Part shown: positions 53,223 through 60,491 of the stretch, in pieces
How the letters are laid out: the number at the start of each line of letters is the position of its first letter
Numbering within the stretch: position 1 is the stretch's first letter
Source: Bacteroidota bacterium
GTDB lineage: Bacteria > Bacteroidota > Bacteroidia > Sphingobacteriales > Sphingobacteriaceae
NCBI GenBank assembly: GCA_023450085.1
Contig: JAEXHI010000005.1
Location: 1 to 64,000, forward strand
DNA length: 64,000 bases
Direction: 5' to 3'
Translations under genes and position numbers: made by a program
Notes under the pieces: generated by a model
The model's input: only the letters and a program-made list of their open reading frames with translations
Told to the model about the DNA's origin: nothing
The model's database searches: none

Positions 53223-54030
53223 CTCAATGAAGTTGAATCTGTCAGTGAGCATTGTCCTTAATCCCAAGCGTCATTTCGACCTTGTGGAGAAATCTTTGGA
53301 TATGCTTATAAGAGTTGAGTTTGGAGATTTACTTTGTAGCTGCTACGCGGTCTTCGCTGCGCTCTGAATGACAAAGTTAACGATCATTCCGGCCTCGCCA
53401 GTTCCAACTTTTAGGGGGAGAGCCTGAACTCAATGAAGCTAGATCTTTCAATATGCATTGTCCTTAATCTCACGCGTCATTTTCCCGAACCTTCGGGAGA
53501 GAAATCTTTGGATATGCTTATAAAGTAGAGTTTGGAGATTTACTTCATAGCCGCTAAGCGATCTTCGCTGCGCTCTGAATGACAAAGTTAACGATCATTC
53601 CGGCCTCGTCAGTTCCAACTTTTAGGGGGAGAGCCTGAACTCAATGAAGCTAGATCTTTCAATATGCATTGTCCTTAATCTCACGCGTCATTTTCCCGAA
53701 CCTTCGGGAGAGAAATCTTTGAATATGCTTATAAGAGTAGAGTTTGGAGATTTGCTCTGTAGCTGCTACGCGGTCTTCGCAGTGCTCTGAATGACGAAGC
53801 TAGCGGTCATTCCGGCCTTGCCAGTTCCGACTTTTAGGGGGAGAACCTGAACTCAATGAAGCTAAATCTTTCAATATGCATTGTCCTTAATCTCACGCGT
53901 CATTTCGAACGCAGAGAGAAATCTTTGGATATGTATATAAAAGTGGTGTATGGAGATTTACTTCGTAGCTTCTCAGCGATCTTCGCTCCCGAAGTGTCTG
54001 AACAGGTTAAGCTCTGAATAACAAGTGCAG
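53223..54030. repeat. Four tandem ~211-bp repeats
   Basis: Units start with CTCAATGAAG at 53223, 53429, 53640 and 53852 (periods 206, 211 and 212 bp). Each contains CGTCATTT followed by a variable segment (either CGACCTTGTGGAG, CCCGAACCTTCGGGAG or CGAACGCAGAG), then AGAAATCTTTGGATATG, CGGTCTTCGCTGCGCTCTGA, and GTTCCAACTTTTAGGGGGAG. The array abuts the 3' end of the WYL gene and fills the gap from 53175. No credible gene. Confidence 0.9.
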
Positions 54031-54040
54031 GATTGTGGTA

Positions 54041-55093
54041 TTATAATGCCAAAGCCTGTTGCTCTCCCTTGCTCTTTTCTTCTTTCTCATATAAACCAGT
54101 CGCTGCCAATATTCTTCGCTTAATACGTTGTGCTAGTATTTTTGGTCCTAGTACTTTTACGCACTCTCCAAATCCTAGTATTTCCCGTTCTAATTCGTAA
54201 TTCAATACGACATCAATTCTAAATATGGTTGTTTTTTCTTTTACTGCAATAAGTTCTTGGGTATGGTGTAGAGGTTTGGTCACTACATAAGGAGCGTTAC
54301 GATTGTCAAACTCTAAGACCACTTTGTGAGGCCTATCATTACTGTTTTTAGTAACACCTATTAAATCACTATAATAGCGTTCAAAATCAATGCCATTATG
54401 TATAACAAAAGGCTCGTTTGGCAGTTCTTGAAATTCGATGATACGATCTAAAGCCAAATTAAATAATGCGCCACCTTTTTTCGCTTTTACAATTAAAAAC
54501 CATCGGTTTCGATATTCTTTTAGGAGGTAGGGGTAGTATATCGAGTTTTGAGATTGCTGTGCTTTGAAAGATTTGTACTCAATTAAAAGTGCCGATTTGT
54601 TTAGAATAGCTTGGTATAGTTTTGGGATATATTCCATGCCTTTTAACTGATTGTTGCTTTCAAGTTGGATGTAATTGTCGCCTTGGTGAGTTGATTTGTA
54701 TAGGTTATTCTCTAAACGAGCAATCATGTCACTCATTTCATCAAAGTAATTAAAGGCATTAAATTGTTTTAAAACCCCTACAATTTCCTTCATTTTATCT
54801 ACATCAGCATTATTGATGGGGGCCTTAGTGATACTGTAACTTGCATCTTCATATACATAAAACCGTTTGTCTTTAACAATAATAGGTGCATTGTATCCAA
54901 GTTTATCACTACGCATCAATTGGATGTCGGCCTGTATGGTGCGTTTGCTTACGCCAGATGTAATTCCCTCCAGCTCATACAACGTTTCAGATACCTTTTC
55001 AATAAGGTCTTCCAAAGTCCATTTTTTATATCGGTTTCTTAAACAATCATCAATGGTTTTGTACCTGATTAATGCCAGTTTGTTAATTGCCAT
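54041..55093 (-). CDS. WYL-domain transcriptional regulator of the RNA-repair locus
   Basis: A 350-residue protein. An N-terminal winged helix (about 1-85; LEDLIEKVSETLYELEGITS and SKRTIQADIQLMRSDKLG) precedes a WYL domain (about 155-235; LLIEYKSFKAQQSQNSIYYP and YLLKEYRNRWFLIVKAKKGG), then a WCX-like C-terminal region (about 265-335). WYL domains sense ligands, including nucleic acids in known cases such as PafBC/DriD. The gene is divergent from the tRNA-like RNA and the slipin-NTase-RtcB genes. The 380-bp region between them holds two mirrored 20-bp sites, so it is the likely regulator. Salmonella-type rtc operons use RtcR instead. Confidence 0.88.
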   Translation of the reverse strand: MAINKLALIRYKTIDDCLRNRYKKWTLEDLIEKVSETLYELEGITSGVSKRTIQADIQLMRSDKLGYNAPIIVKDKRFYVYEDASYSITKAPINNADVDKMKEIVGVLKQFNAFNYFDEMSDMIARLENNLYKSTHQGDNYIQLESNNQLKGMEYIPKLYQAILNKSALLIEYKSFKAQQSQNSIYYPYLLKEYRNRWFLIVKAKKGGALFNLALDRIIEFQELPNEPFVIHNGIDFERYYSDLIGVTKNSNDRPHKVVLEFDNRNAPYVVTKPLHHTQELIAVKEKTTIFRIDVVLNYELEREILGFGECVKVLGPKILAQRIKRRILAATGLYEKEEKSKGEQQALAL

Positions 55094-55141
55094 TTGGTCA
55101 ATTTTTTTAGAGGGTTGAATAAACTTACGGTTAAAACTAAT

Positions 55142-55169
55142 AGAAAATATTTGAAATAAGATATTTTCT
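55142..55169. promoter_or_regulatory. 9-bp inverted repeat upstream of the WYL gene
   Basis: AGAAAATAT and ATATTTTCT are perfect complements separated by 10 nt. The repeat abuts the first 20-bp candidate operator (55168-55187) and lies 49-76 bp before the WYL start codon, where its promoter would be expected. It could be a second regulator site or autoregulatory element. Confidence 0.6.
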
Positions 55170-55187
55170 GCGCAGTGTATTTGCGTA
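55168..55187 (-). promoter_or_regulatory. Candidate WYL operator, copy 1
   Basis: On the minus strand the site reads TACGCAAATACACTGCGCAG. It matches copy 2 (55281-55300) at 17 of 20 positions and lies in the opposite orientation, facing the WYL gene 75 bp away. Each copy is itself an interrupted palindrome (TGCGCAG or TGCGTAG against TACGCA). Binding by the WYL protein is inferred. Confidence 0.65.
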
Positions 55188-55280
55188 GTTTGTAATTTTT
55201 TTAATTTGTTTGGCTGTTTTTTAAAAATTATATAGCTGTTTATCAGTTGAATAATTGATGTGTGGTGATTATTTTTTTAA

Positions 55281-55300
55281 TACGCAAATATGCTGCGTAG
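55281..55300 (+). promoter_or_regulatory. Candidate WYL operator, copy 2
   Basis: TACGCAAATATGCTGCGTAG. The ends TACGCA and TGCGTA are perfect complements. A -7-like box CATCTTTG (55310-55317, one mismatch to TAnnTTTG) follows after 9 nt, so the site would cover about -24 to -43 relative to a start near 55324. No clear -33 TTG exists, which would suit an activator-dependent promoter for the RNA and repair genes. Confidence 0.65.
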
Positions 55301-55373
55301 TGGTGCGGGCATCTTTGTAATGTCGCCAGTCGATAACAGTTCTTTGATTAATATTCATCATGATATAAAGATA

Positions 55374-55392
55374 TTCCGACCGCAAGTCGGGA
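55374..55392 (+). other. Leader hairpin upstream of the tRNA-like modules
   Basis: TTCCGAC and GTCGGGA form a 7-bp stem (one G·U) around CGCAA. It resembles the acceptor hairpin of module 1 (TTCCGT-GCAA-ACGGAA), but neither a T-arm before it nor a D-arm after it can be found, so it is listed only as a leader hairpin. Between it and 55495 I see a possible GTATCC/GGATGT stem (55447-55472) and nothing else. Confidence 0.5.
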
Positions 55393-55495
55393 TGGCAACA
55401 CTAAATTAACTTTATCCTATGTTGTGGGTTTCCGTATAGCCCCAAAGTATCCAAAGTTTTAACGAAGGATGTCCTGATAAAGATAATGATAGATT

Positions 55496-55702
55496 GTCTT
55501 ACACGTTGTGTGCCGTGGGTTCGAATCCCACTTCCGTGCAAACGGAATAGCTCAGGTTGGTTAGAGCAACAACCATACATGCAGGTTCGAATCCTGCTTC
55601 CAAATCACAATTGGAATCGCATAAGGGTAATGCAATGGAGTTTGGATCCATCTAAAAAGAAGAGATACTTCAAATTTCTCAAAACAACTAGCGTTGTAAG
55701 AC
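55496..55702 (+). ncRNA. Two-module circularly permuted tRNA-like RNA (Y-RNA-like)
   Basis: Module 1: T-arm GTGGG-TTCGAAT-CCCAC (55515-55531), acceptor TTCCGT-GCAA-ACGGAA (55532-55547), TA, D-arm GCTC-loop-GAGC with AGGTTGGTTA (55550-55567). Module 2: T-arm GCAGG-TTCGAAT-CCTGC (55581-55597), acceptor TTCCAA-7 nt-TTGGAA (55598-55616), TC, D-arm GCAT-AAGGGTA-ATGC (55619-55633), A, and an anticodon-like arm ATGGA-GTTTGGA-TCCAT (55635-55651). Order is T, acceptor, D, so the normal tRNA ends are joined by a loop. GTCTTACACG (55496-55505) pairs with CGTTGTAAGAC (55692-55702) with one bulge, closing the RNA. This resembles the tRNA-mimicking YrlA Y RNAs beside rtcB, but no Ro60 gene is here. It lies between a WYL regulator and slipin/NTase/RtcB genes. 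Ends are inferred; co-transcription with the operon is possible as no terminator is seen. Confidence 0.82.
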
Positions 55703-55975
55703 CACATTTGGCTCAAGGTAAATAAAACCAAAAAGCAATTTGTGTTTTGCTCAGCAAGTGCTAAATAAATAAGTCGTGATTTTTAAGTCAAGCCTTTTGG
55801 TGAATGGTGCGCTATACCTATGTAAATCATCCCATCATCTAAAACCAATCAATTGGCCTCGCTTTTAAACAAACTTAGGATTTTGGTTCTTCCGCAAAAA
55901 GATAAATAAATGTGCAATTACAACGCTTTTAATAGCTAATAATTAATAGAAAATAAATTTTTAACATCAAAAAAC

Positions 55976-57073
55976 ATGAAAAGAGTAACCATTAACACCA
56001 ATAATGTTGGATTGGTGTTTAAAAGAGGAAAATTAGAAAAAGTATTAACAACTGGTGTACACTGGATTGGTTTCGGTGAGAACGCAATGATTTATGATAT
56101 GGGTAAGGAATATCATTATACTTCGGCAGAATTAGATATTTTATTGCAAAATGCAGACTTTGTGAATTTAATTCACTTGGTGACTGTAGCCGATAATGAA
56201 TTGGTATTGACTTATCAAAATAAAAATTTCAAAGGCATCATGAATGCTGGAAGACATGCGATTTGGAAAGGCTTGTCCGACTACAATTTTGTTAGGGTGA
56301 ATACTAGTAACATTGATATTGACGAAACCATTGACAGGAATTTGTTGGAAAAGATGCCTTTGTTGAATTACATCAGGGCCTATAAAGTGGAGTCTTTCGA
56401 GAAAGGTTTATTGTTTATCGACGGAAAATTTAACAAGACCTTGGAAGCAGGAAATTATACCTTTTGGAAAAATAGTACTAATGTTCAAGTTTATAAAGCT
56501 GACATGAGGCAATTGAGTATGGAAATTAGCGGTCAGGAAATTTTAACCAAAGACAAAGCTCAATTGAGGGTGAATCTTAATATCCAATACAAAATTGAGG
56601 ACATTGAGAAAGCTTTGTTGGAGAACAAAGAATTTGAGAAACAATTGTACATCACCATGCAATTGGCCTTAAGGGAATTTATTGGCGTGATGACTTTAGA
56701 CGAGTTGATGGAAAGCAAAGAAAAAGTTGCTGAAACAGTGATGGGCTTGGCTGCTGCTAAGGTGGCCGACTTGGGTGTGAGATTGATTAATAGCGGTGTG
56801 AAGGACATTATTTTACCAGGTGATGTGAAAGAAATCATGAACCAAGTATTAGTGGCCGAGAAAAGAGCACAAGCCAATATCATTACAAGAAGGGAAGAAA
56901 CAGCCTCCACCAGAAGCTTGTTGAATACTGCAAAATTAATGGAAGAGAATACAATGTTGTACAAGTTGAAAGAGATGGAGTATGTAGAAAAGATTGCAGA
57001 GAAGATCAACAACATCAGCTTGTCTGGTAGTGGACAAATTGTAGATCAATTGAAACAAATTTTTGTGAAATAA
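55976..57073 (+). CDS. Slipin/SPFH (band 7) protein of the RNA-repair operon
   Basis: A 365-residue slipin-family protein. The SPFH domain spans about residues 143-300 (GLLFIDGKFNKTLEAGNYTFW, then MEISGQEILTKDKAQLRVNL and LGVRLINSGVKDIILPGDVK). The N-terminal 140 residues open with a similar GLVFKRGKLEKVLTTGVHWI, so the entry motif appears twice. A C-terminal helical tail (about 295-350) would form oligomers. No membrane helix is seen, unlike classical slipins, so it may form a soluble scaffold or ring. It is the first protein gene after the tRNA-like RNA, in the same orientation as two nucleotidyltransferases and RtcB. I recall comparative genomics linking band-7 proteins to RtcB systems; the role is unknown. 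Confidence 0.88.
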   Translation: MKRVTINTNNVGLVFKRGKLEKVLTTGVHWIGFGENAMIYDMGKEYHYTSAELDILLQNADFVNLIHLVTVADNELVLTYQNKNFKGIMNAGRHAIWKGLSDYNFVRVNTSNIDIDETIDRNLLEKMPLLNYIRAYKVESFEKGLLFIDGKFNKTLEAGNYTFWKNSTNVQVYKADMRQLSMEISGQEILTKDKAQLRVNLNIQYKIEDIEKALLENKEFEKQLYITMQLALREFIGVMTLDELMESKEKVAETVMGLAAAKVADLGVRLINSGVKDIILPGDVKEIMNQVLVAEKRAQANIITRREETASTRSLLNTAKLMEENTMLYKLKEMEYVEKIAEKINNISLSGSGQIVDQLKQIFVK

Positions 57074-57088
57074 ATTAAATTTAGAGGC

Positions 57089-57117
57089 CCTCGGCAAGTG
57101 AACGATGCTTGTCGAGG
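57089..57117 (+). other. Strong hairpin between the slipin and nucleotidyltransferase genes
   Basis: CCTCGGCAAG and CTTGTCGAGG form a 10-bp stem (one G·U) with a 9-nt loop. It lies 15 bp after the slipin stop and 16 bp before the nucleotidyltransferase ATG. No T-run follows. It could be a processing site, stability element or attenuator inside the operon. Confidence 0.8.
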
Positions 57118-57132
57118 TTTGAAGAGAAAGAA

Positions 57133-57885
57133 ATGAAAACAATCATACAAAACAAACTTATTGAAATAGAGAAAACGTATGATCTGAAAATACTATTTGC
57201 TTGCGAATCTGGTAGTAGAGGGTGGGGATTCCCATCACCAGATAGTGATTTTGATGTAAGGTTCATCTATGTTAAACCATTTCATTCCTATCTTTCTATT
57301 ACCGCTGAGGACGATCATTTGAGTTTTCCAATCAATGATGAACTGGATATCTACGGATGGGATCTTAAGAAAGTGCTTAAGCTGATGGCGAAATCCAATA
57401 CTACTCCTTTTGAGTGGTTGCAATCACCAATCGTCTATAAAGAAGAGCAGGGCTTTAGAGATAAATTATGGGCGCTTTGTCAAGAGTGCTTTTTAAGGAA
57501 AACCAATGCGAACCATTATTTGGGGATTGCAAAAGGAGCTTTGGCGACGATGGTCAATGAAGATGAAATAAAAATAAAAAAGCTATTTTATGTGCTAAGA
57601 CCGCTGCTTTCGGCAATTTGGTGTCTCGAAAAAGAAACGATAGCACCAATGGAAATAGTTCCGTTGATGTCTTTAATGCCAAAGCATGTTAAGGCTCTGG
57701 TGGAAGCACTAATCATACAAAAGGCTACTACTCCAGAAGGTTTTGTGGTGAAAATACCCGCTGAACTGAAAGTTTATATCGAAGAACAGTTCGAAAGGTG
57801 TAATATCGCGGTAAGCAGATTAACTAAGCAAGTTTTGGATAGTAAGAGACTAAATGATTTTTTTATAAACACGCTAAATCCATGA
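57133..57885 (+). CDS. Pol-beta-fold nucleotidyltransferase 1 (COG3541-like)
   Basis: About 250 residues from the ATG at 57133. A TTG at 57109 lies inside the intergenic hairpin and is rejected as start. The Pol-beta nucleotidyltransferase motif is clear: ESGSRGWGFPSPDSDFDVR (residues about 24-42; GS and the catalytic SDxD), with a likely third acid in DELDIYGWDLKKVLKL. FEWLQSPIVY is also characteristic of this COG3541-like group. It would transfer nucleotides to RNA ends or to protein. It ends with a 4-bp ATGA overlap with the second nucleotidyltransferase gene. Use in end-healing or 3'-tailing before RtcB ligation is a reasonable inference. Confidence 0.87.
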   Translation: MKTIIQNKLIEIEKTYDLKILFACESGSRGWGFPSPDSDFDVRFIYVKPFHSYLSITAEDDHLSFPINDELDIYGWDLKKVLKLMAKSNTTPFEWLQSPIVYKEEQGFRDKLWALCQECFLRKTNANHYLGIAKGALATMVNEDEIKIKKLFYVLRPLLSAIWCLEKETIAPMEIVPLMSLMPKHVKALVEALIIQKATTPEGFVVKIPAELKVYIEEQFERCNIAVSRLTKQVLDSKRLNDFFINTLNP

Positions 57886-58946
57886 TAACAATTAAAGATT
57901 TAAAGGATAAGAACCTGCTCTTGTTTGAGTGTTTAAGTGGCAGTAAAGCTTATGGATTAGATACTCCTAAATCCGATACGGATATTAAAGGAGTGTATTA
58001 CATGCCTAAAGAGTTGTTTTTTGGACTAACCTATGTGCCTCAAATAGCCGATGAGAGTAATGATGAAGTTTATTACGAAATAGGTCGTTTTGTGGAGCTG
58101 TTGATTAAAAATAACCCAAACATTGTAGAGATTTTAGCTACACCTGAGGAATGTATTTTATATAAACATCCTGTTATGGATATGTTGGATATTAAAATGG
58201 TACTATCCAAACTATGTAAAGACACTTTTGGAGGTTATGCGTTGGCACAAATAAAAAAAGCTCGGGGTCTGAAAAAAAAGATTGTTAATCCGATGCCTAA
58301 GACCAGAAAATCAGTGTTAGACTTTTGCTATGTTACACAGCAGTATTCGTCTGTTAAGGCAAAAACGTGGTTAAAGCAAAATGCCTTGTCAAATGTAAAT
58401 TGCGGATTGTCAAAAATCCCTAATGGAAAAAACTTATATGCATTATTTTATAGTGAGGGCAATGAAAATAAGTATAGGGGTATTGTAAATAAGGAGCTTG
58501 CTAATGAAGTGTCTGTGTCATCTATACCCGAAGGAGAAAAGGAATTAGCTTATTTGTTTTTTAATAAGGATAGTTATTCTTCCTATTGTAAGGAGTATAG
58601 CGAATATTGGGCTTGGGTTCAAAATAGAAATGAAAATAGATATTATGAAAACCAAAGGCATGGAAAAGATTACGATGCAAAGAATATGATGCATACCATT
58701 AGGCTTTTGCAAGTGGCTTTGGAGATCGTTAGGGATGGAGAGTTGAATGTAAAACGGCCAAATAGAGAGAAATTGCTCGCTATTAAAAGAGGAGAACTGG
58801 AATATCAGGAGGTGTTGGATATGGCTGAACATTTAATGGAACAAATTGAAAAAGCGACTCTCAAAAGCGAGTTGCAAGACAAACCAGATTACCGCCAAAT
58901 GGAGAATTTGTTGGTTGAAATGAGGCGAAGGCTTTATAATTATTAA
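57882..58946 (+). CDS. Pol-beta-fold nucleotidyltransferase 2
   Basis: A 354-residue protein of the same superfamily but a different family. LSGSKAYGLDTPKSDTDIKG (residues about 18-37) gives GS and the SDTD catalytic pair. The third acid region reads DEVYYEIGRFVELLIKNNPN, with Glu in place of the Asp of the first protein. A long C-terminal helical region (about 220-354; MMHTIRLLQVALEIVRDGEL) may bind RNA. It overlaps the first gene by 4 bp (ATGA) and is 8 bp from rtcB, indicating strict co-expression. Two non-identical NTases suggest two steps or two substrates. Function unproven. Confidence 0.86.
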   Translation: MITIKDLKDKNLLLFECLSGSKAYGLDTPKSDTDIKGVYYMPKELFFGLTYVPQIADESNDEVYYEIGRFVELLIKNNPNIVEILATPEECILYKHPVMDMLDIKMVLSKLCKDTFGGYALAQIKKARGLKKKIVNPMPKTRKSVLDFCYVTQQYSSVKAKTWLKQNALSNVNCGLSKIPNGKNLYALFYSEGNENKYRGIVNKELANEVSVSSIPEGEKELAYLFFNKDSYSSYCKEYSEYWAWVQNRNENRYYENQRHGKDYDAKNMMHTIRLLQVALEIVRDGELNVKRPNREKLLAIKRGELEYQEVLDMAEHLMEQIEKATLKSELQDKPDYRQMENLLVEMRRRLYNY

Positions 58947-58954
58947 TAAAAAAA

Positions 58955-60379
58955 ATGAAAACAAACATCACAGGAAATGACCTTTTGAAAATTGGTTATT
59001 CCGAAGACAAAATATTAGGCTTGGCATTAAATATTATTGCGGAGCATTTTAAAGACCTTGCAGAAGTGGAAATTTTAGCAATGTTTAAAAAAGTAAAAGA
59101 TTACCCAGAAAGTTTTTTGGACGATGCTGTGCTAGAAGGTTTGGCAAAAGCCATGATCGAAGAAGCGCAACCTAAAGAAAGTGATACTATCGCATTAGTA
59201 GAAAATGCTAAATCGTATACGGTATTTGGTGAAGGCTATATTGAAGAAGGTGCTAGAAATCAAATGAATATCGCTATGAAACTACCAGTAACCGAAGCGG
59301 GCGCTTTAATGCCTGATGCCCATCAAGGTTATGGTTTGCCTATTGGCGGGGTACTGGCTACTAAAAATGCCATTATTCCTTACGGTGTGGGGGTGGATAT
59401 TGGTTGTAGAATGGCGCTGAGCATTTTTGATATTCCAGAAAAACATTATTTCGGGAAAGATGCCATGTACAAAAGAGAATTGATTGCCTTTACCAAATTT
59501 GGGGCGGGACACGGCTTTAAGGGAACTGAAAGAGCCGACCACGAAGTGTTGGAAAATGAAGCCTTCAATTCAACGCCATTCTTAAAACACTTACACGGTA
59601 AGGCTTGGTCGCAACTAGGTACTTCTGGTGGTGGCAACCACTTTGTAGAGTGGGGAATCATTGAATTTGCAGAGAGGGATGAAGTATTGAACATTGACAA
59701 AGGACGTTATGTCGCTTTGTTGACGCATTCAGGTTCTAGAGGTTTGGGTGCAACCATTGCGGGTCACTATACTAAGTTGGCCAAAGACCTTTGTAAATTG
59801 CCTAAGGAGGCAGCAAACTTGGCTTATTTGGATTTAAACTCTGCAGAAGGACAAGAATATTGGATAGCCATGAACCTAGCAGGTGATTACGCTTCAGCTT
59901 GTCATGAAGTTATTCATAAAAGATTGACGAAAGCCATTGGAGCAAAAGTGCTTGCGAAAGTAGAGAATCATCACAATTTCGCCTGGAAAGAAACATTGAA
60001 TGGTGAAGAAGTGATTGTCCACAGAAAAGGGGCCACGCCAGCAGGTAAAGGCGTTATGGGGATTATTCCAGGTAGCATGACCGCTCCAGGTTTTTTAGTG
60101 AGAGGGAAAGGTGAAGCTTCGTCTATTAATTCGGCTTCACATGGTGCAGGGCGATTAATGAGCCGTACCAAAGCCATACAAAGCATTACACGCTCAGAAA
60201 TGAAAGCGATTTTAAAAGACCACGGCGTAACCTTAATTGGCGCTGGATTGGATGAAGCGCCAATGGCCTATAAAGACATTCATCAAGTAATGGCAGCACA
60301 AATCGAGTTGGTAGATGTGGTGGCGAAATTTGAGCCTAAGATGGTGAGAATGGCTGATGATGGTAGTCGAGAAGACTAG
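58955..60379 (+). CDS. rtcB: RNA-splicing ligase RtcB
   Basis: A 474-residue RNA ligase that joins 2',3'-cyclic phosphate or 3'-phosphate ends to 5'-OH ends with GTP and manganese. Seen: MPDAHQGYGLPIGGVLAT, YGVGVDIGCRMALS (metal Asp and Cys), LGTSGGGNHFVEWG, LTHSGSRGLGATIAGHY, HHNFAWKE and VHRKGATPAGKGVMGIIPGS (GMP-accepting His in VHRKGATPA). A 75-residue N-terminal helical extension (residues 1-75) precedes the core and is absent from many RtcBs. It is the last gene of the slipin-NTase operon. The neighbouring RNA and WYL regulator support a dedicated RNA-repair function. Confidence 0.96.
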   Translation: MKTNITGNDLLKIGYSEDKILGLALNIIAEHFKDLAEVEILAMFKKVKDYPESFLDDAVLEGLAKAMIEEAQPKESDTIALVENAKSYTVFGEGYIEEGARNQMNIAMKLPVTEAGALMPDAHQGYGLPIGGVLATKNAIIPYGVGVDIGCRMALSIFDIPEKHYFGKDAMYKRELIAFTKFGAGHGFKGTERADHEVLENEAFNSTPFLKHLHGKAWSQLGTSGGGNHFVEWGIIEFAERDEVLNIDKGRYVALLTHSGSRGLGATIAGHYTKLAKDLCKLPKEAANLAYLDLNSAEGQEYWIAMNLAGDYASACHEVIHKRLTKAIGAKVLAKVENHHNFAWKETLNGEEVIVHRKGATPAGKGVMGIIPGSMTAPGFLVRGKGEASSINSASHGAGRLMSRTKAIQSITRSEMKAILKDHGVTLIGAGLDEAPMAYKDIHQVMAAQIELVDVVAKFEPKMVRMADDGSRED

Positions 60380-60491
60380 TTGGAACTTAACTTAGCATAA
60401 GTTCGGATAAGTATTTGCGATTTTTCATTATTTCCGGCACTAACAAACTCACTTCGTTCACCTAAAAACGGAACCTGTTTGGTAGGTGCTC

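Noticed and set aside
53223..54030. CRISPR array
   Set aside because: Units are about 211 bp and nearly identical over their full length; there are no short repeats with unique spacers and no cas genes.
55374..55392. Third permuted tRNA-like module
   Set aside because: The hairpin resembles the acceptor stem of module 1, but no TTCRANT T-loop precedes it and no D-arm follows.
55493..55509. Anticodon arm with a UAC loop before module 1
   Set aside because: The loop CTTACAC looks Val-like, but the flanking stem ATTGT/GTTGT does not pair well; the same bases pair better with 55692-55702.
55542..55606. An ordinary tRNA gene (D-arm GCTC..GAGC, T-arm GCAGG..CCTGC)
   Set aside because: Only 13 nt separate the D-arm and T-arm, so no anticodon arm fits, and the acceptor would have just four pairs. 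The alternative closed acceptor stems pair perfectly.
55486..55725. Open frame of 79 codons on the plus strand
   Set aside because: It runs exactly through the two tRNA-like modules; its protein has no family features and the structured RNA explains the sequence.
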